Source: Nesterenkonia xinjiangensis
GTDB lineage: Bacteria > Actinomycetota > Actinomycetes > Actinomycetales > Micrococcaceae
Direction: 5' to 3'
DNA: 64,000 nt
NCBI RefSeq assembly: GCF_013410745.1
Contig: NZ_JACCFY010000001.1
Location: 3,472,001-3,536,000 of the forward strand
The notes under the pieces are model-generated. The model worked only from the letters and a program-made list of their open reading frames with translations, made no database searches and was not told the origin of the DNA. Every line of letters begins with the position of its first letter. The first letter of the stretch is position 1. Shown in pieces: positions 37,152 to 46,308 of this stretch. A program made the position numbers and the translations under genes.

Positions 37152-38204
37152 GTGACAGCCACCCTCAACCAGCCAGAGACCGTCACCGGCACACAGGTGA
37201 TGGGCATCGGCGCCTACCGCCCGGACGTGATCGTCGACAACGATCAGATCTGCCAGTGGATCGATTCCTCGGACGAATGGATCCGCCAGCGCACCGGCAT
37301 CCGCACCCGCCACCGTGCTCCCGCCGACGTCTCCGTGGTGGACATGGCCACCGGCGCCGCCCGCGAGGCGATCGAGAAGGCCGGCCTCACCGGTGAGGAC
37401 ATCGGGGCCATCATCGTCGCCACCGTGACCCATCCGTACCAGACCCCGTCGGCGGCGGCCGCCGTTGCTCACCAGATCGGCTCCACCCCGGCCGCGGCCT
37501 TCGACATCTCCGCCGCCTGCGCAGGGTACTGCTACGGCATCGCCCAGGCAGACTCCTTCGTCCGCTCCGGCCTGGCGAAGCATGTGCTCGTCATCGGCGT
37601 GGAGAAGCTCTCCGACGTCATCGACAACCACGAGCGCAGCATCTCCTTCCTGCTCGGCGACGGTGCAGGCGCCGCCGTCGTCGGCCCCTCCGAGACTCCC
37701 GGGATCTCCCCCAGCGTGCTCGGATCCAACGGCGAGAAGTGGGACGCCGTGGCCATGACCGGCTCGCTGCTTCCGATGCGCGATGCGCTCCGCGACGCGC
37801 GAGCGAGCGGCGACGCCGCCGAGCTGCTGGACCCGGAGAGGGACCTCTGGCCGACACTTCGCCAGGACGGACCCACGGTGTTCCGCTGGGCGGTCTGGGA
37901 GATGGCCAAGACCGCGCAGAAGGCCCTCGACGCCGCGGGGGTCACCGCGGAGGACCTGGTCGCCTTCGCCCCGCACCAGGCCAACATCCGCATCATCGAC
38001 GAGATGGTCAAGCAGCTCAAGCTGCCCGAGCATGTCACCGTGGGGCGAGACATCGCGGACGCGGGAAACACCTCGGCGGCGTCCATCCCGCTGGCCGTCC
38101 ACCGCCTGCTCGAGGAGAACCCCGAGCTCTCCGGCGGTCTGTGCCTGCAGATCGGCTTCGGCGCAGGTCTGGTCTACGGCGCCCAGGTCATCCGGCTGCC
38201 CTGA
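37152..38204 (+). CDS. fabH: Beta-ketoacyl-ACP synthase III (FabH)
   Basis: FabH starts fatty acid synthesis by joining an acyl-CoA primer to malonyl-ACP. The catalytic triad can be placed: Cys123 in SAACAGYCYG, His275 in PHQANIRI and Asn306 in AGNTSAAS. The length of 350 residues is normal. The GTG start has AAGGACAG upstream. In branched-chain fatty acid makers FabH prefers isobutyryl and related primers, but primer choice is not visible here. Confidence 0.96.
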   Translation: MTATLNQPETVTGTQVMGIGAYRPDVIVDNDQICQWIDSSDEWIRQRTGIRTRHRAPADVSVVDMATGAAREAIEKAGLTGEDIGAIIVATVTHPYQTPSAAAAVAHQIGSTPAAAFDISAACAGYCYGIAQADSFVRSGLAKHVLVIGVEKLSDVIDNHERSISFLLGDGAGAAVVGPSETPGISPSVLGSNGEKWDAVAMTGSLLPMRDALRDARASGDAAELLDPERDLWPTLRQDGPTVFRWAVWEMAKTAQKALDAAGVTAEDLVAFAPHQANIRIIDEMVKQLKLPEHVTVGRDIADAGNTSAASIPLAVHRLLEENPELSGGLCLQIGFGAGLVYGAQVIRLP

Positions 38205-38348
38205 TCGGGCCGTTGAGGAGACCACCACAGATGTCCTGGCCCCACGGCACACGCGCCGCAGGCCAGGCCGAGAGCGTCAGGGACACCTGAGGCGCACATC
38301 ACCACCCGTACGAGCGACACGTACGACTGAGAAGAAGGGAGCAGCCCC

Positions 38349-38594
38349 GTGGCTGACAAGAACGAGATCCTCGCCGGACTGGCTGAGATCGTCAATGAGG
38401 AGACCGGCCTGGAGACCGAAGAGGTCCAGCTGGAGAAGTCCTTCACCGAGGACCTGGACATCGACTCGATCTCGATGATGACCATCGTGGTCAACGCCGA
38501 GGAGAAGTTCGACGTGAAGATCCCCGATGAAGAGGTCAAGAACCTCTCTACGGTCGGCGACGCCGTCACCTTCATCGCCGACGCCCAGGGCTGA
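38349..38594 (+). CDS. acpP: Acyl carrier protein
   Basis: This is an 81-residue acidic four-helix protein that carries growing acyl chains on a 4'-phosphopantetheine arm. The arm attaches at Ser40 in EDLDIDSISMM, where Ile follows Ser instead of the more common Leu. The GTG start follows GAAGGGAG. It sits between fabH and fabF as in other actinobacteria. Confidence 0.95.
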   Translation: MADKNEILAGLAEIVNEETGLETEEVQLEKSFTEDLDIDSISMMTIVVNAEEKFDVKIPDEEVKNLSTVGDAVTFIADAQG

Positions 38595-38614
38595 CCACCT
38601 GACCTCGGTGTCCA

Positions 38615-38671
38615 GGGAGCGGGCCAGTGCCATGGCGCCGATGATCTCGGCCGCGGCGCCGGCCCGCTCCC
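38615..38671 (+). terminator. Intercistronic hairpin acpP-fabF
   Basis: The arms 38615-38625 and 38661-38671 (GGGAGCGGGCC and its complement) pair over 11 bp. An inner stem of 7 bp (38634-38640 with 38654-38660) continues it after an 8-nt bulge. It lies within the 119-nt acpP-fabF gap and could let acpP be expressed above fabF. Confidence 0.65.
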
Positions 38672-38713
38672 GACTGAAGCACCCACCACCCACCACTGAC
38701 CAGAGGTAGATCC

Positions 38714-39958
38714 ATGACACGCCGTCTCGTCATCACCGGCCTCGGCGCCACCACTCCCATCGGCGGCGACGTGCCGACCCTGTGGAAGAACGCCCTGGCC
38801 GGGACCCCGGGCGCCAAGACCCTCGAGCACGACTGGGTCGAGAAGTACCAGCTCCCCGTCACCTTCGCCGCGGAGGTCGAGGTCGAGCCCGCCGAGGTGC
38901 TCGCCCGTCCCGAGACTCGCCGCATGGACCGTTCCACCCAGCTGGGCATGGTGGCTTCCCGCCAGGCCTGGAAGGACTCCGGCCTCGACGAGGCCGACGT
39001 CGACCCGGAACGTCTCGGCGTCTCCTTCGCCACCGGCATCGGCGGGGTGTGGACCCTGCTGGACTCCTGGGACACGCTGCGTGAGCGCGGGCCCCGCCGT
39101 GTGATGCCGATGACCGTTCCGATGCTCATGCCCAACGGCGCGGCAGGTGCGATCAGCCTGGACCTGGGTGCCCGTGCCGGCGCCCGCACCGCTGTCTCCG
39201 CCTGCGCCTCGGGCACCGAGGCTCTGGAGGTCGCGATCCGGATGCTGCGTGAGGGCGAGGCCGACATCGTGCTCGCCGGCGGCACCGAGGCTGCCATCCA
39301 CCCGCTGCCGCTGGCCGCGTTCTCCTCGATGCAGGCGCTCTCCCGCCGCAATGACGACCCGGCCGCGGCTTCACGTCCCTACGACGTCGACCGTGACGGC
39401 TTCGTCATGGGAGAGGGTGCGGGAGCCTTGGTCGTGGAGACCGAGGAGCACGCCAAGGCCCGCGGCGCGAAGATCTATGCGGAACTGGCCGGCGCGGCCG
39501 TGACCTCGGACGCGCACCACATCACCGCCCCCGACCCCGAGGCGATGGGGGCATCGCGTGCGCTGCGCAAGGCTCTCGACGATGCCGGCGCCTCCGTGGA
39601 GGACGTCAGCCACGTCAACGCGCACGCCACCTCCACCCCGGTCGGCGACAAGCCGGAGTATGCCGCTCTGAAGTCCGCCTTCGGTGACCGTCTCGACGAG
39701 ATCTGCATCTCTGCGACGAAGTCACAGACGGGTCACCTCCTGGGCGCTGCCGGAGCTGTGGAGTCGCTGCTGACCGTTCTGGCTCTGCACGACCGCAAGG
39801 CCGCAGTGACGATCAACCTGGACAACCAGGATCCGGAGATGCCGCTGGACGTGGTCACCGGCCAGGCGCGCGAGCTGCCTTCCGGCGACCAGGTCGCGCT
39901 GTGCAACTCCTTCGGCTTCGGAGGTCACAACTCGGTGGTGGCCTTCCGCACCGTCTGA
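38714..39958 (+). CDS. fabF: Beta-ketoacyl-ACP synthase II (FabF)
   Basis: FabF elongates acyl-ACP with malonyl-ACP. It has the thiolase fold with Cys164 in VSACASGTEA, His304 in VNAHATSTPVGD and His341 in TGHLLGAAG. The length of 414 residues is normal. It closes the fab operon and is followed by an 18-bp hairpin. The start ATG has AGAGGT 6 nt upstream. Confidence 0.97.
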   Translation: MTRRLVITGLGATTPIGGDVPTLWKNALAGTPGAKTLEHDWVEKYQLPVTFAAEVEVEPAEVLARPETRRMDRSTQLGMVASRQAWKDSGLDEADVDPERLGVSFATGIGGVWTLLDSWDTLRERGPRRVMPMTVPMLMPNGAAGAISLDLGARAGARTAVSACASGTEALEVAIRMLREGEADIVLAGGTEAAIHPLPLAAFSSMQALSRRNDDPAAASRPYDVDRDGFVMGEGAGALVVETEEHAKARGAKIYAELAGAAVTSDAHHITAPDPEAMGASRALRKALDDAGASVEDVSHVNAHATSTPVGDKPEYAALKSAFGDRLDEICISATKSQTGHLLGAAGAVESLLTVLALHDRKAAVTINLDNQDPEMPLDVVTGQARELPSGDQVALCNSFGFGGHNSVVAFRTV

Positions 39959-39986
39959 GTCGCTGAGGACAGAAGAGGACAGAAGA

Positions 39987-40027
39987 AGGGCGGCCTGCCA
40001 GGATCTGAGATCCTGGCAGGCCGCCCT
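39987..40027. terminator. 18-bp hairpin terminator after the fab operon
   Basis: The arms 39987-40004 and 40010-40027 are perfectly complementary (18 bp) around a CTGAG loop. It starts 28 nt after the fabF stop and lies between fabF and the convergent DUF3145 gene. Confidence 0.8.
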
Positions 40028-40182
40028 GTCTCACGCTGTGGGAAGCGCAGCCGCGTGGGAAGCGAACGCCCGGAGGCGGTTCAGCGGCGGATCATAGGAC
40101 CGGCGAGCGGAGGAGGGCCTCACCGGGCCGAGTGGTAGGTGCACCGCGCGTGCAGGTGGCGCGGCAACATCGACGTGGGTAC

Positions 40183-40686
40183 TCAGCCGACTCGATGGAG
40201 CCAGCGGACCGGAGCGCCCTCGGCGGCGTGACGGAAGGGGTCGAGCTCCTCGTCCCAGGCCTCTCCCAGGGCCAGCGAGAGCTCCTGGTAGACCACGGAG
40301 GGATCACCGGCGCCCATCTCATAGGCGTAACGGACGCGGTCCTCGGAGACCATGATGTTCCCGTGGACGTCGGTGGTGGCGTGGAAGATACCGAGCTCCG
40401 GGGTGTGTGACCAGCGGCTGCCGTCGCAGCCCGCACTCGGGTCCTCAGTGACCTCGAAACGCAGGTGCGCCAGGCTCCGCAGGGTGGACGCGAGCGTGGC
40501 GCCGACCCCCTGGGGGCCGCGCCAGCTGAGTTCGGCACGGTAGGTTCCCGGCTCGGCGGGCTGGGGCTCCCACTGGAAGTCCACTCGGGCATCGACCACC
40601 GACGAGACCGCCCACTCGATGTGTGGGCAGAGCGCGGCGGGCGCCGAGTGGATGTGCAGGACACCCCGGGCCGTGTGTACAGACAT
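40183..40686 (-). CDS. DUF3145 family protein
   Basis: This is a 167-residue actinobacterial protein of unknown function: VHTARGVLHIHSAPAALCPHIEWAV, then a beta-rich WEPQPAEPGTYRAELSW stretch and EDRVRYAYEMGAGDPSVVYQELSLALGEAWDEELDPFRH. The ATG at 40686 is chosen over 40692 because the GGAGG motif is 6 nt away from it. It is convergent with fabF, and neighbours of DUF3145 in other actinobacteria often are the fab genes, so a link to lipid synthesis is possible but unproven. Confidence 0.85.
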   Translation of the reverse strand: MSVHTARGVLHIHSAPAALCPHIEWAVSSVVDARVDFQWEPQPAEPGTYRAELSWRGPQGVGATLASTLRSLAHLRFEVTEDPSAGCDGSRWSHTPELGIFHATTDVHGNIMVSEDRVRYAYEMGAGDPSVVYQELSLALGEAWDEELDPFRHAAEGAPVRWLHRVG

Positions 40687-40963
40687 ATCCATCCTCCGTA
40701 GTGCTGTTGGTACGTCTTCCCCTACGACCGACAGCGCTGATCCGGATGATGGATTGCTGGTGTGAAGTTGTGGCTCGACAATTGTGCATGACGTGCAGCT
40801 CATCTGCCAAGCCGGGCCCGGAGTCTTCTCCGGCCCGTGGAGCGGGCGACTGACCCGGACTCCGTGCACAGCTTAACAGGTGAGCTGCCAGGAGGACACC
40901 CTCTGAGCCTGCTGTGTCCGGCTCCCGGCGGGCAGGAGCGTAGGGGCAGGGACCCAGGTCCGC

Positions 40964-41956
40964 TCAGGCCCGGGGATGGGCCTGACCATAGGCCTCGCGC
41001 AGGCCCTCCACCGAGACATGGGTGTAGAGCTGAGTGGTGGAGAGTGACGCATGGCCGAGCAGCTCCTGGACGGTGCGCAGATCAGCGCCGCCGTCGAGCA
41101 GGTGGGTGGCGGCGGTGTGCCGCAGCGCATGCGGTCCCCGGGCGGCTGTGGTGCCCAGGGCCTCGAGAGCGTCGTCCACGACCTTGCGGACCACCCGCTG
41201 GTCGATCCTGCCCCCGCGACGGCCCACGAACATCGCGTCCCCCGAGCCCGGGGTCTCCAGGACGGGACGTCCTTCAGCGGTCCACCTCATCAGGGCCCGC
41301 TCAGCAGGCACGCCGTAGGGCACCATGCGCTCCTTGTTCCCCTTTCCGAGCACCCGGACCATGCGGCGGTCTGCGGCGAGGGAGGAACGGTCCAGTCCGA
41401 CGAGCTCGGCCACACGCATCCCGGTGGCATAGAGCATCTCCACCATGGCGAGGTCACGCAGCGCCAGCGCGTGGTGCTCGGGGTGCTGCTCGCGGTCTGC
41501 GGCGGTGGATGCGCACCGTTCCGCGAGCCGACGGGTCAGCTCCTCGACGTGTCGGTCCTGGAGCACGTCGGGAAGGCGTCCCCCGCGCCGTGCCGTGCGC
41601 AGCCGGACGGAGGGATCCTCCTGCAGGGCTCCCCTCCGGTGTGCCCACGCGGTGAAGCTGCGCACCGCGGCGGTCTTGCGGTTGAGCGAGGCGCGGCTCA
41701 GTCCGCCGTCGTGGAGGTCTGCCAGCCAGGTCCGCAGGTGCGGGAGGTCCAGCTGGGCCAGCGGCCCGCAGGCCTGGGCGAGCTGGCGGAGGTCGGTGCG
41801 GTAGGAACGGACGGTGTGCGGGGACAGTCCCCGCTCGTGCTCCAGATGGCCGATGAAGTCCTCGAGCAGCGGGTCCTCGCCGGATCGCGACTGTCCTGTC
41901 GGCCGTCGCCTGTCGGGCTGCGGCCCCTCAGGGTCGGAGATGGCCTGTCCGCTCAT
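40964..41956 (-). CDS. xerC: Tyrosine recombinase XerC
   Basis: XerC resolves chromosome dimers together with XerD at dif sites. The 330-residue protein has an N-terminal SAM-like DNA-binding domain and the catalytic residues R181 (TGMRVAEL), K205 or K208 (LGKGNKER), H276 and R279 (GPHALRHT), H302 (LLGHASLS) and nucleophile Y311 (TTQLYTHV). It lies 62 nt downstream of dprA on the same strand, as in Micrococcaceae. Confidence 0.95.
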   Translation of the reverse strand: MSGQAISDPEGPQPDRRRPTGQSRSGEDPLLEDFIGHLEHERGLSPHTVRSYRTDLRQLAQACGPLAQLDLPHLRTWLADLHDGGLSRASLNRKTAAVRSFTAWAHRRGALQEDPSVRLRTARRGGRLPDVLQDRHVEELTRRLAERCASTAADREQHPEHHALALRDLAMVEMLYATGMRVAELVGLDRSSLAADRRMVRVLGKGNKERMVPYGVPAERALMRWTAEGRPVLETPGSGDAMFVGRRGGRIDQRVVRKVVDDALEALGTTAARGPHALRHTAATHLLDGGADLRTVQELLGHASLSTTQLYTHVSVEGLREAYGQAHPRA

Positions 41957-42018
41957 GTGCGCAGTCTATCGGCGACGGCGCTGGATCCGGTCCCGGCCAT
42001 GACACTCGACGGTGGGCG

Positions 42019-43419
42019 TCACCCGCCCAACTGGGAGCCCAGCGACCTGCCCCAGTGGCCACCTGACTCACGGGCGAGGCCCCGGCGCTGCAGCCTGGTG
42101 AGCCCGGCCAGCACCTGAGACATGGGCAGCCCGGCGACCTCGGAGACCTTGCCCGGGGCACTGAGTCGTCGCAGCGGGAGGGCATCGAAGAGCAGCCGGT
42201 CAGCCTGGCTGAGTCCGTCCACCACCTCCGGTCTCGCCCCGCCGGCGGGCAGGGGGAGCTGCTCAGCCTGCACGCCGGCTCCGACTGAGGACCCGACCTC
42301 TCCTGTGCCCAGGGCTCCCGACAGTCCTGCCATGAGCTCGACGACATCGGCTGCGTCGGTCACCAGCTCCGCCGGGGTCTCGCGGAGCAGTCGATGGCAC
42401 CCCGCAGAACTGGGCGAGTGCACGCTTCCCGGCACCGCTCCCACCGGACGTCCGAGGGCGAGAGCGTGATGCGCGGTGTTCTGGGCTCCGCTGCGCCAGC
42501 GTGCCTCGACCACGACGGTCACCGCAGTCAGGGCAGCGATCAGCCTGTTGCGCTGCAGGAAGCGATGCCTGGTGGGGCTTCCTCCCGGCGGCATCTCGCT
42601 GAGCAGCAGCCCGGAATCCCCCAGACTCCGCAGCAGGGGCTCATTGCCGGCCGGGTAGAACCGGTCGAGCCCGCCGGCGAGCACGGCCACCGTGGGTGCA
42701 GGCCGAGGCTGCCTCCCCGCACTCGCCGCAGCACCACCCGCACCCGCCGCAGCCCCACCCGCAGCGGCCCCGGTCCTGATCCCCGTCAACGCCTCGTGAC
42801 GCCGCAGGGCGGCCCGGTGCGCGGCGGCGTCGACCCCGTAGGCTCCGCCGGAGACCACGCAGACACCATGGCCCACCAGGTCCTCGACGAGCTCCGCGGT
42901 GACGCGCAGGCCATAGTCGGTCACCTCCCGCGACCCCACCACAGCCGCCCGTCTCGCCACATGGGGCAGACGGGCCAGGGCCTCCGCCGTATCGCCGCCG
43001 GTGGAGCGGTGCCACAGAGCCACTGGTGCCGCCCCTCCCAGGTCATCGAGCTCGCGCGGCCATCGGGGGTCCTCCGGGACCACGAGGCCGCCGCCCGCGC
43101 GCCGGATGGTGCCCAGGTCCCGGGCTCCGTCGGCCTGGCCACGGCGGGTGCGCCAGCGCGCGAGGCCCTCGGCGAGATCCCGCTGTCGCCGCCCCAGGCC
43201 CGCGGCCTCCCCCTGCACGGCGAGTTCCGTCCTCAGCCGCGCCCCGGGCCTGGAGTCGGACTGGATCAGCCGGTGGGCGTCCTCCGCCCCCAGATGACCG
43301 ATGAGCAGGCCGGCCAGGGCGTCGCCAGGTTCCACCAGGCGACTGAGCTCAGCACGTCGGCGCAGCAGCTGCTCCACGTCGCCTGTTCCCGCAGCGCAGG
43401 TGTCCTCGGGGAAGGTCAT
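42019..43419 (-). CDS. dprA: DNA processing protein DprA
   Basis: DprA loads RecA on incoming single-stranded DNA in transformation. The Rossmann-like core has AVVGSREVTDYGLRV and SGGAYGVDAAAHRAAL, then LAGGLDRFYPAGNEPLL and SEMPPGGSPTRHRFLQRNRLIAAL. A winged helix closes the C-terminus. Between about residues 205 and 245 there is an Ala/Gly-rich insertion (TGAAAGGAAAGAGG) not found in most family members. The protein is 466 residues, longer than usual. It overlaps comM by 4 nt. Confidence 0.93.
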   Translation of the reverse strand: MTFPEDTCAAGTGDVEQLLRRRAELSRLVEPGDALAGLLIGHLGAEDAHRLIQSDSRPGARLRTELAVQGEAAGLGRRQRDLAEGLARWRTRRGQADGARDLGTIRRAGGGLVVPEDPRWPRELDDLGGAAPVALWHRSTGGDTAEALARLPHVARRAAVVGSREVTDYGLRVTAELVEDLVGHGVCVVSGGAYGVDAAAHRAALRRHEALTGIRTGAAAGGAAAGAGGAAASAGRQPRPAPTVAVLAGGLDRFYPAGNEPLLRSLGDSGLLLSEMPPGGSPTRHRFLQRNRLIAALTAVTVVVEARWRSGAQNTAHHALALGRPVGAVPGSVHSPSSAGCHRLLRETPAELVTDAADVVELMAGLSGALGTGEVGSSVGAGVQAEQLPLPAGGARPEVVDGLSQADRLLFDALPLRRLSAPGKVSEVAGLPMSQVLAGLTRLQRRGLARESGGHWGRSLGSQLGG

Positions 43420-45017
43420 GCGGCTCTCCTCTCCTCAGCTGTCTGACGCAGCTGCATGGCGGCGTCGACCTCGTCCGCGCCGGGCAGGGAGAGCCCGACC
43501 AGATCTGCCAGCGTCCAGGCCAGGCGGAGCACCCGGACGTATCCGCGCAGCGAGAGCACGGCACGGTCCAAGCAGGCGTCCAGTGCACGGGTGCTGTGCG
43601 GATCGAGACGCAGCTGCCCGGTCAGCAGGCGCAGGGGCAGGTCCCCGTTGGTGCTCATGCCCCAGGGGGCCAGCCGCTCCCGCTGGGAGGCTCTGGCCTG
43701 GACCACTCGGCTCAGGACCTCGGCGGAGCTCTCCCCGCTCTGCGCCAGGGCCATCGAGGCGGACCTCGGCCTCTCCACCTGCACCTGAAGGTCTATGCGG
43801 TCCAGCAGCGGCCCGGACAGCCGTGTCAGGTACGAGCGACGTTGCAGGACCGTGCAGCTGCAGTCCCGACCATTGCCGACCGCCATGCCGCACGGACACG
43901 GGTTGGCGGCCATGACCAGCTGGAAACGAGCAGGGTAGGTGACCGTCCCCGCAGCACGGTGCAATGTCACGGCTCCTGTCTCCAGGGGCTGCCGCAGCGC
44001 ATCGAGAGTGGGCCGCTGGAACTCGGGCGCCTCGTCCAGGAAGAGCACACCACGGTGGGCCCTGGTCACCGCGCCCGGTCGGGCCAGCCTGGCACCGCCA
44101 CCGACGATCGCGGCGGTGCTGGCACTGTGGTGCGGCGATTCGAAGGGCGCCCGGCGGGTCAGTCGCATGACCGGGCCGGCCTGCCCGGTCACCGACCCGA
44201 TCGCCGTGACCTCCATGGCGTCGTCGTCGCACAGCGGCGGCAGGATGCCCGGCAGTCGTTCGGCGAGCATCGTCTTGCCGGCTCCCGGAGCTCCCATGAG
44301 GAGGAGGTGATGACCCCCTGCGGCCGCCGCCTCCAGTGCGAATCGTGCCTGATGCTGTCCGCGCACGTCTGCGAGATCGGCCACGCCTGGGCCAGGGTCC
44401 TCGGTGTCGAGCCCAGCGGCGGCACCGCCGATGTGCCGGTCCATCCCAGCGTCAGGGTCCAAGGGCAGCCGGCTCCGGTCGACGGCGTCGACGCCCCCGT
44501 CACGTCCTGCCGGGGCGGCGAAGCCCTTCGCCACCTCGTAGGCGTGCGAGGCGGCGAGCACCTCCACGCCGGGCACCAGAGCCGCCTCCGCAGCGTTCTG
44601 CCGGGAGACCACGAACCGCACCGCTCCTGCCCGGGCCGCCGCGGCGACAGCCGGCAGTACGCCCCGCACGGGTCGCAGCCGACCGTCCAGGCCCAGCTCG
44701 GCGAGGAAAACGACGTCCTCCGTGCCGACGACCAGCCCCTGGGCCGCCCATGCGCTGATCAGGATCGCCAGATCCAGCGCAGAGCCGGACTTGGGCAGGG
44801 AAGCCGGCAGCAGATTCACCGTGAGTCGCCGGGCCGGGAGGTCGAGACCCGTGTTCTTCGCCGCAGATCGGATGCGGTCCTGACTCTCCCGCAGCGAGGC
44901 GTCCGGGAGCCCCAACAGGATGAAGGCGGGCAGGGACTGGCCGATGTCGGCCTCCACCTCGATGAGATGCCCCTCCACCCCGACCAGCGCCACCGACCGC
45001 GCGCGTCCCATGCTCAT
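43416..45017 (-). CDS. comM: YifB/ComM family Mg-chelatase-like ATPase
   Basis: ComM is an AAA+ helicase for branch migration in natural transformation. Of its 533 residues the first ~180 form a Lon-like fold (MGRARSVALVGVEG, SGSALDLAILISA). The AAA core has Walker A (GAPGAGKTMLAERLP), Walker B (GVLFLDEAPEF) and MAANPCPCG followed by DCSCT, the Cys cluster. The ATG at 45017 overlaps the yraN stop by 4 nt; an ATG two codons on (MGRARS) is an alternative. Confidence 0.93.
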   Translation of the reverse strand: MSMGRARSVALVGVEGHLIEVEADIGQSLPAFILLGLPDASLRESQDRIRSAAKNTGLDLPARRLTVNLLPASLPKSGSALDLAILISAWAAQGLVVGTEDVVFLAELGLDGRLRPVRGVLPAVAAAARAGAVRFVVSRQNAAEAALVPGVEVLAASHAYEVAKGFAAPAGRDGGVDAVDRSRLPLDPDAGMDRHIGGAAAGLDTEDPGPGVADLADVRGQHQARFALEAAAAGGHHLLLMGAPGAGKTMLAERLPGILPPLCDDDAMEVTAIGSVTGQAGPVMRLTRRAPFESPHHSASTAAIVGGGARLARPGAVTRAHRGVLFLDEAPEFQRPTLDALRQPLETGAVTLHRAAGTVTYPARFQLVMAANPCPCGMAVGNGRDCSCTVLQRRSYLTRLSGPLLDRIDLQVQVERPRSASMALAQSGESSAEVLSRVVQARASQRERLAPWGMSTNGDLPLRLLTGQLRLDPHSTRALDACLDRAVLSLRGYVRVLRLAWTLADLVGLSLPGADEVDAAMQLRQTAEERRAA

Positions 45018-45460
45018 GACCGGACATCCTCCAGGTGCTCGATCTGAGGCACGCCGAGCCCCGCCTCGGCCAGCGTCGACGCACCGCGACGCCCGGGTGG
45101 GAACAGCACCGCGACGACGTCGATGCGCAGCGGAACCCTGACTCCCGGGTGCTGGGCCGCGTATTCCCGCAGCAGACGGTGCAGCCTGGCCAGCTTCACC
45201 CCGGTGACGGCCTCGAAGGGATGCCCGTATCCCCGTCCCCGACGGGTCTTGACCTCGACGCCGACCAGCACGTCGTCGTCGAGGGTGATCAGGTCCAGTT
45301 CGCCGTGCCGGCTGCGCCATCGTCGTTCCAGGACGATATGCCCCCGTGCGACGAGGTGGGTCTCCGCGTGCTGCTCCCCCAGGATTCCGAGCTCATCCTT
45401 GGTGGGAGCCGTCCGGAGCGGACCTGCCTCCGGGACGGTCGGCGGGGGTGTGAAGTCCAT
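45014..45460 (-). CDS. yraN: YraN family (UPF0102) endonuclease-like protein
   Basis: This is a 148-residue protein with a restriction endonuclease-like core: GELDLITLDDDVLVGVEVKTRRGRGYG contains the E-x-D and E-x-K active-site pattern. A 20-residue Pro-rich N-terminal tail precedes it. Its function in vivo is unknown. It is coupled to comM by a 4-nt overlap. The usual DUF2469 gene found before it in other actinobacteria is absent here. Confidence 0.88.
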   Translation of the reverse strand: MDFTPPPTVPEAGPLRTAPTKDELGILGEQHAETHLVARGHIVLERRWRSRHGELDLITLDDDVLVGVEVKTRRGRGYGHPFEAVTGVKLARLHRLLREYAAQHPGVRVPLRIDVVAVLFPPGRRGASTLAEAGLGVPQIEHLEDVRS

Positions 45461-45633
45461 GCGGTGGTGCTCCCTTCTTCGGTGAGCACCACTGTGCCGC
45501 TGAGCGGCCCGTCGGGACGACGCCGCAGCAGCGTCTGTGGAGTGTCGGGCGTGTCGTCAGCCGAACGCAGCAGGCTGTGGAGGAACACCGGCGGCCCCGC
45601 CTCAGCGGAACCGAGCGTGGGGCCCTCCCACGC

Positions 45634-46308
45634 TCACACCGGAGCAGGCAGCAGGTTCCAGGACCGTCGATGATGCGGGGTGATCCCCGACTCGACGAGA
45701 GCGGCGCGATGAGCCGCCGAGCCATAGCCCCGGTTGGAGTCCCACCCATAGCCGGGGTGCTGGAGCGCCAGCTCCTCCATCAGGGCGTCACGACGGACCT
45801 TGGCGATCACACTCGCCGACGCCACCGAGAGCGCCTTCACGTCCGCCTTCACCATGGAGGTGACCCGCGGCGACCGCCCACCGGTGAGCCAGTCATGGGA
45901 GCCGTCGAGGATCACTGCGTCCACGGCCCGTCCCAGTCGGTCCTCGACCTCGTCGAGCCCGGCCAGACCAGCTTCGCGGAGGGCCGCGGTGATGCCGACC
46001 TCATCGATTCTGGCTGCCGCCCGATGCTGCACGCTGGATGCGGCGGCCCGCGCCGTGACGATCGGTGCCCAGCGCCCGCGGGCCTTGGCCGTGAGCAGCT
46101 TGGAGTCCCGGACGCCGTGGAGCCCCTCGGCCACCCCGGTGGCCCGGCAGAGTCGCAGCTCCGGCTCGTGCAGGTCATAGACGGTGACCCCGACGCTGAC
46201 GGGCCCCGCCAGCGCGCCGCGGCCCACCTCGTCGACCCCGGCCACGTAGCGGGCCCCAGTGGCGGCGGCCAGCTTCAGCTCGGGGAGCAGGGTCGCGTCC
46301 TCCGGCAT
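45634..46308 (-). CDS. rnhB: Ribonuclease HII
   Basis: RNase HII cuts RNA in RNA-DNA hybrids and single ribonucleotides in DNA. The 224-residue protein has the acidic active site: D and E in AGVDEVGRGALAGPV, D in AVILDGSHD and D in SMVKADVKALSVASASVIAKVRRD. The ATG at 46308 shares its A with the lepB2 stop codon (TGATG), so translation is probably coupled. Confidence 0.95.
   Translation of the reverse strand: MPEDATLLPELKLAAATGARYVAGVDEVGRGALAGPVSVGVTVYDLHEPELRLCRATGVAEGLHGVRDSKLLTAKARGRWAPIVTARAAASSVQHRAAARIDEVGITAALREAGLAGLDEVEDRLGRAVDAVILDGSHDWLTGGRSPRVTSMVKADVKALSVASASVIAKVRRDALMEELALQHPGYGWDSNRGYGSAAHRAALVESGITPHHRRSWNLLPAPV

Noticed and set aside
45289-45588. 99-codon frame on minus spanning the rnhB-yraN gap
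   Set aside because: Considered as a remnant of the missing DUF2469 gene, but no residues match and it overlaps the yraN start.
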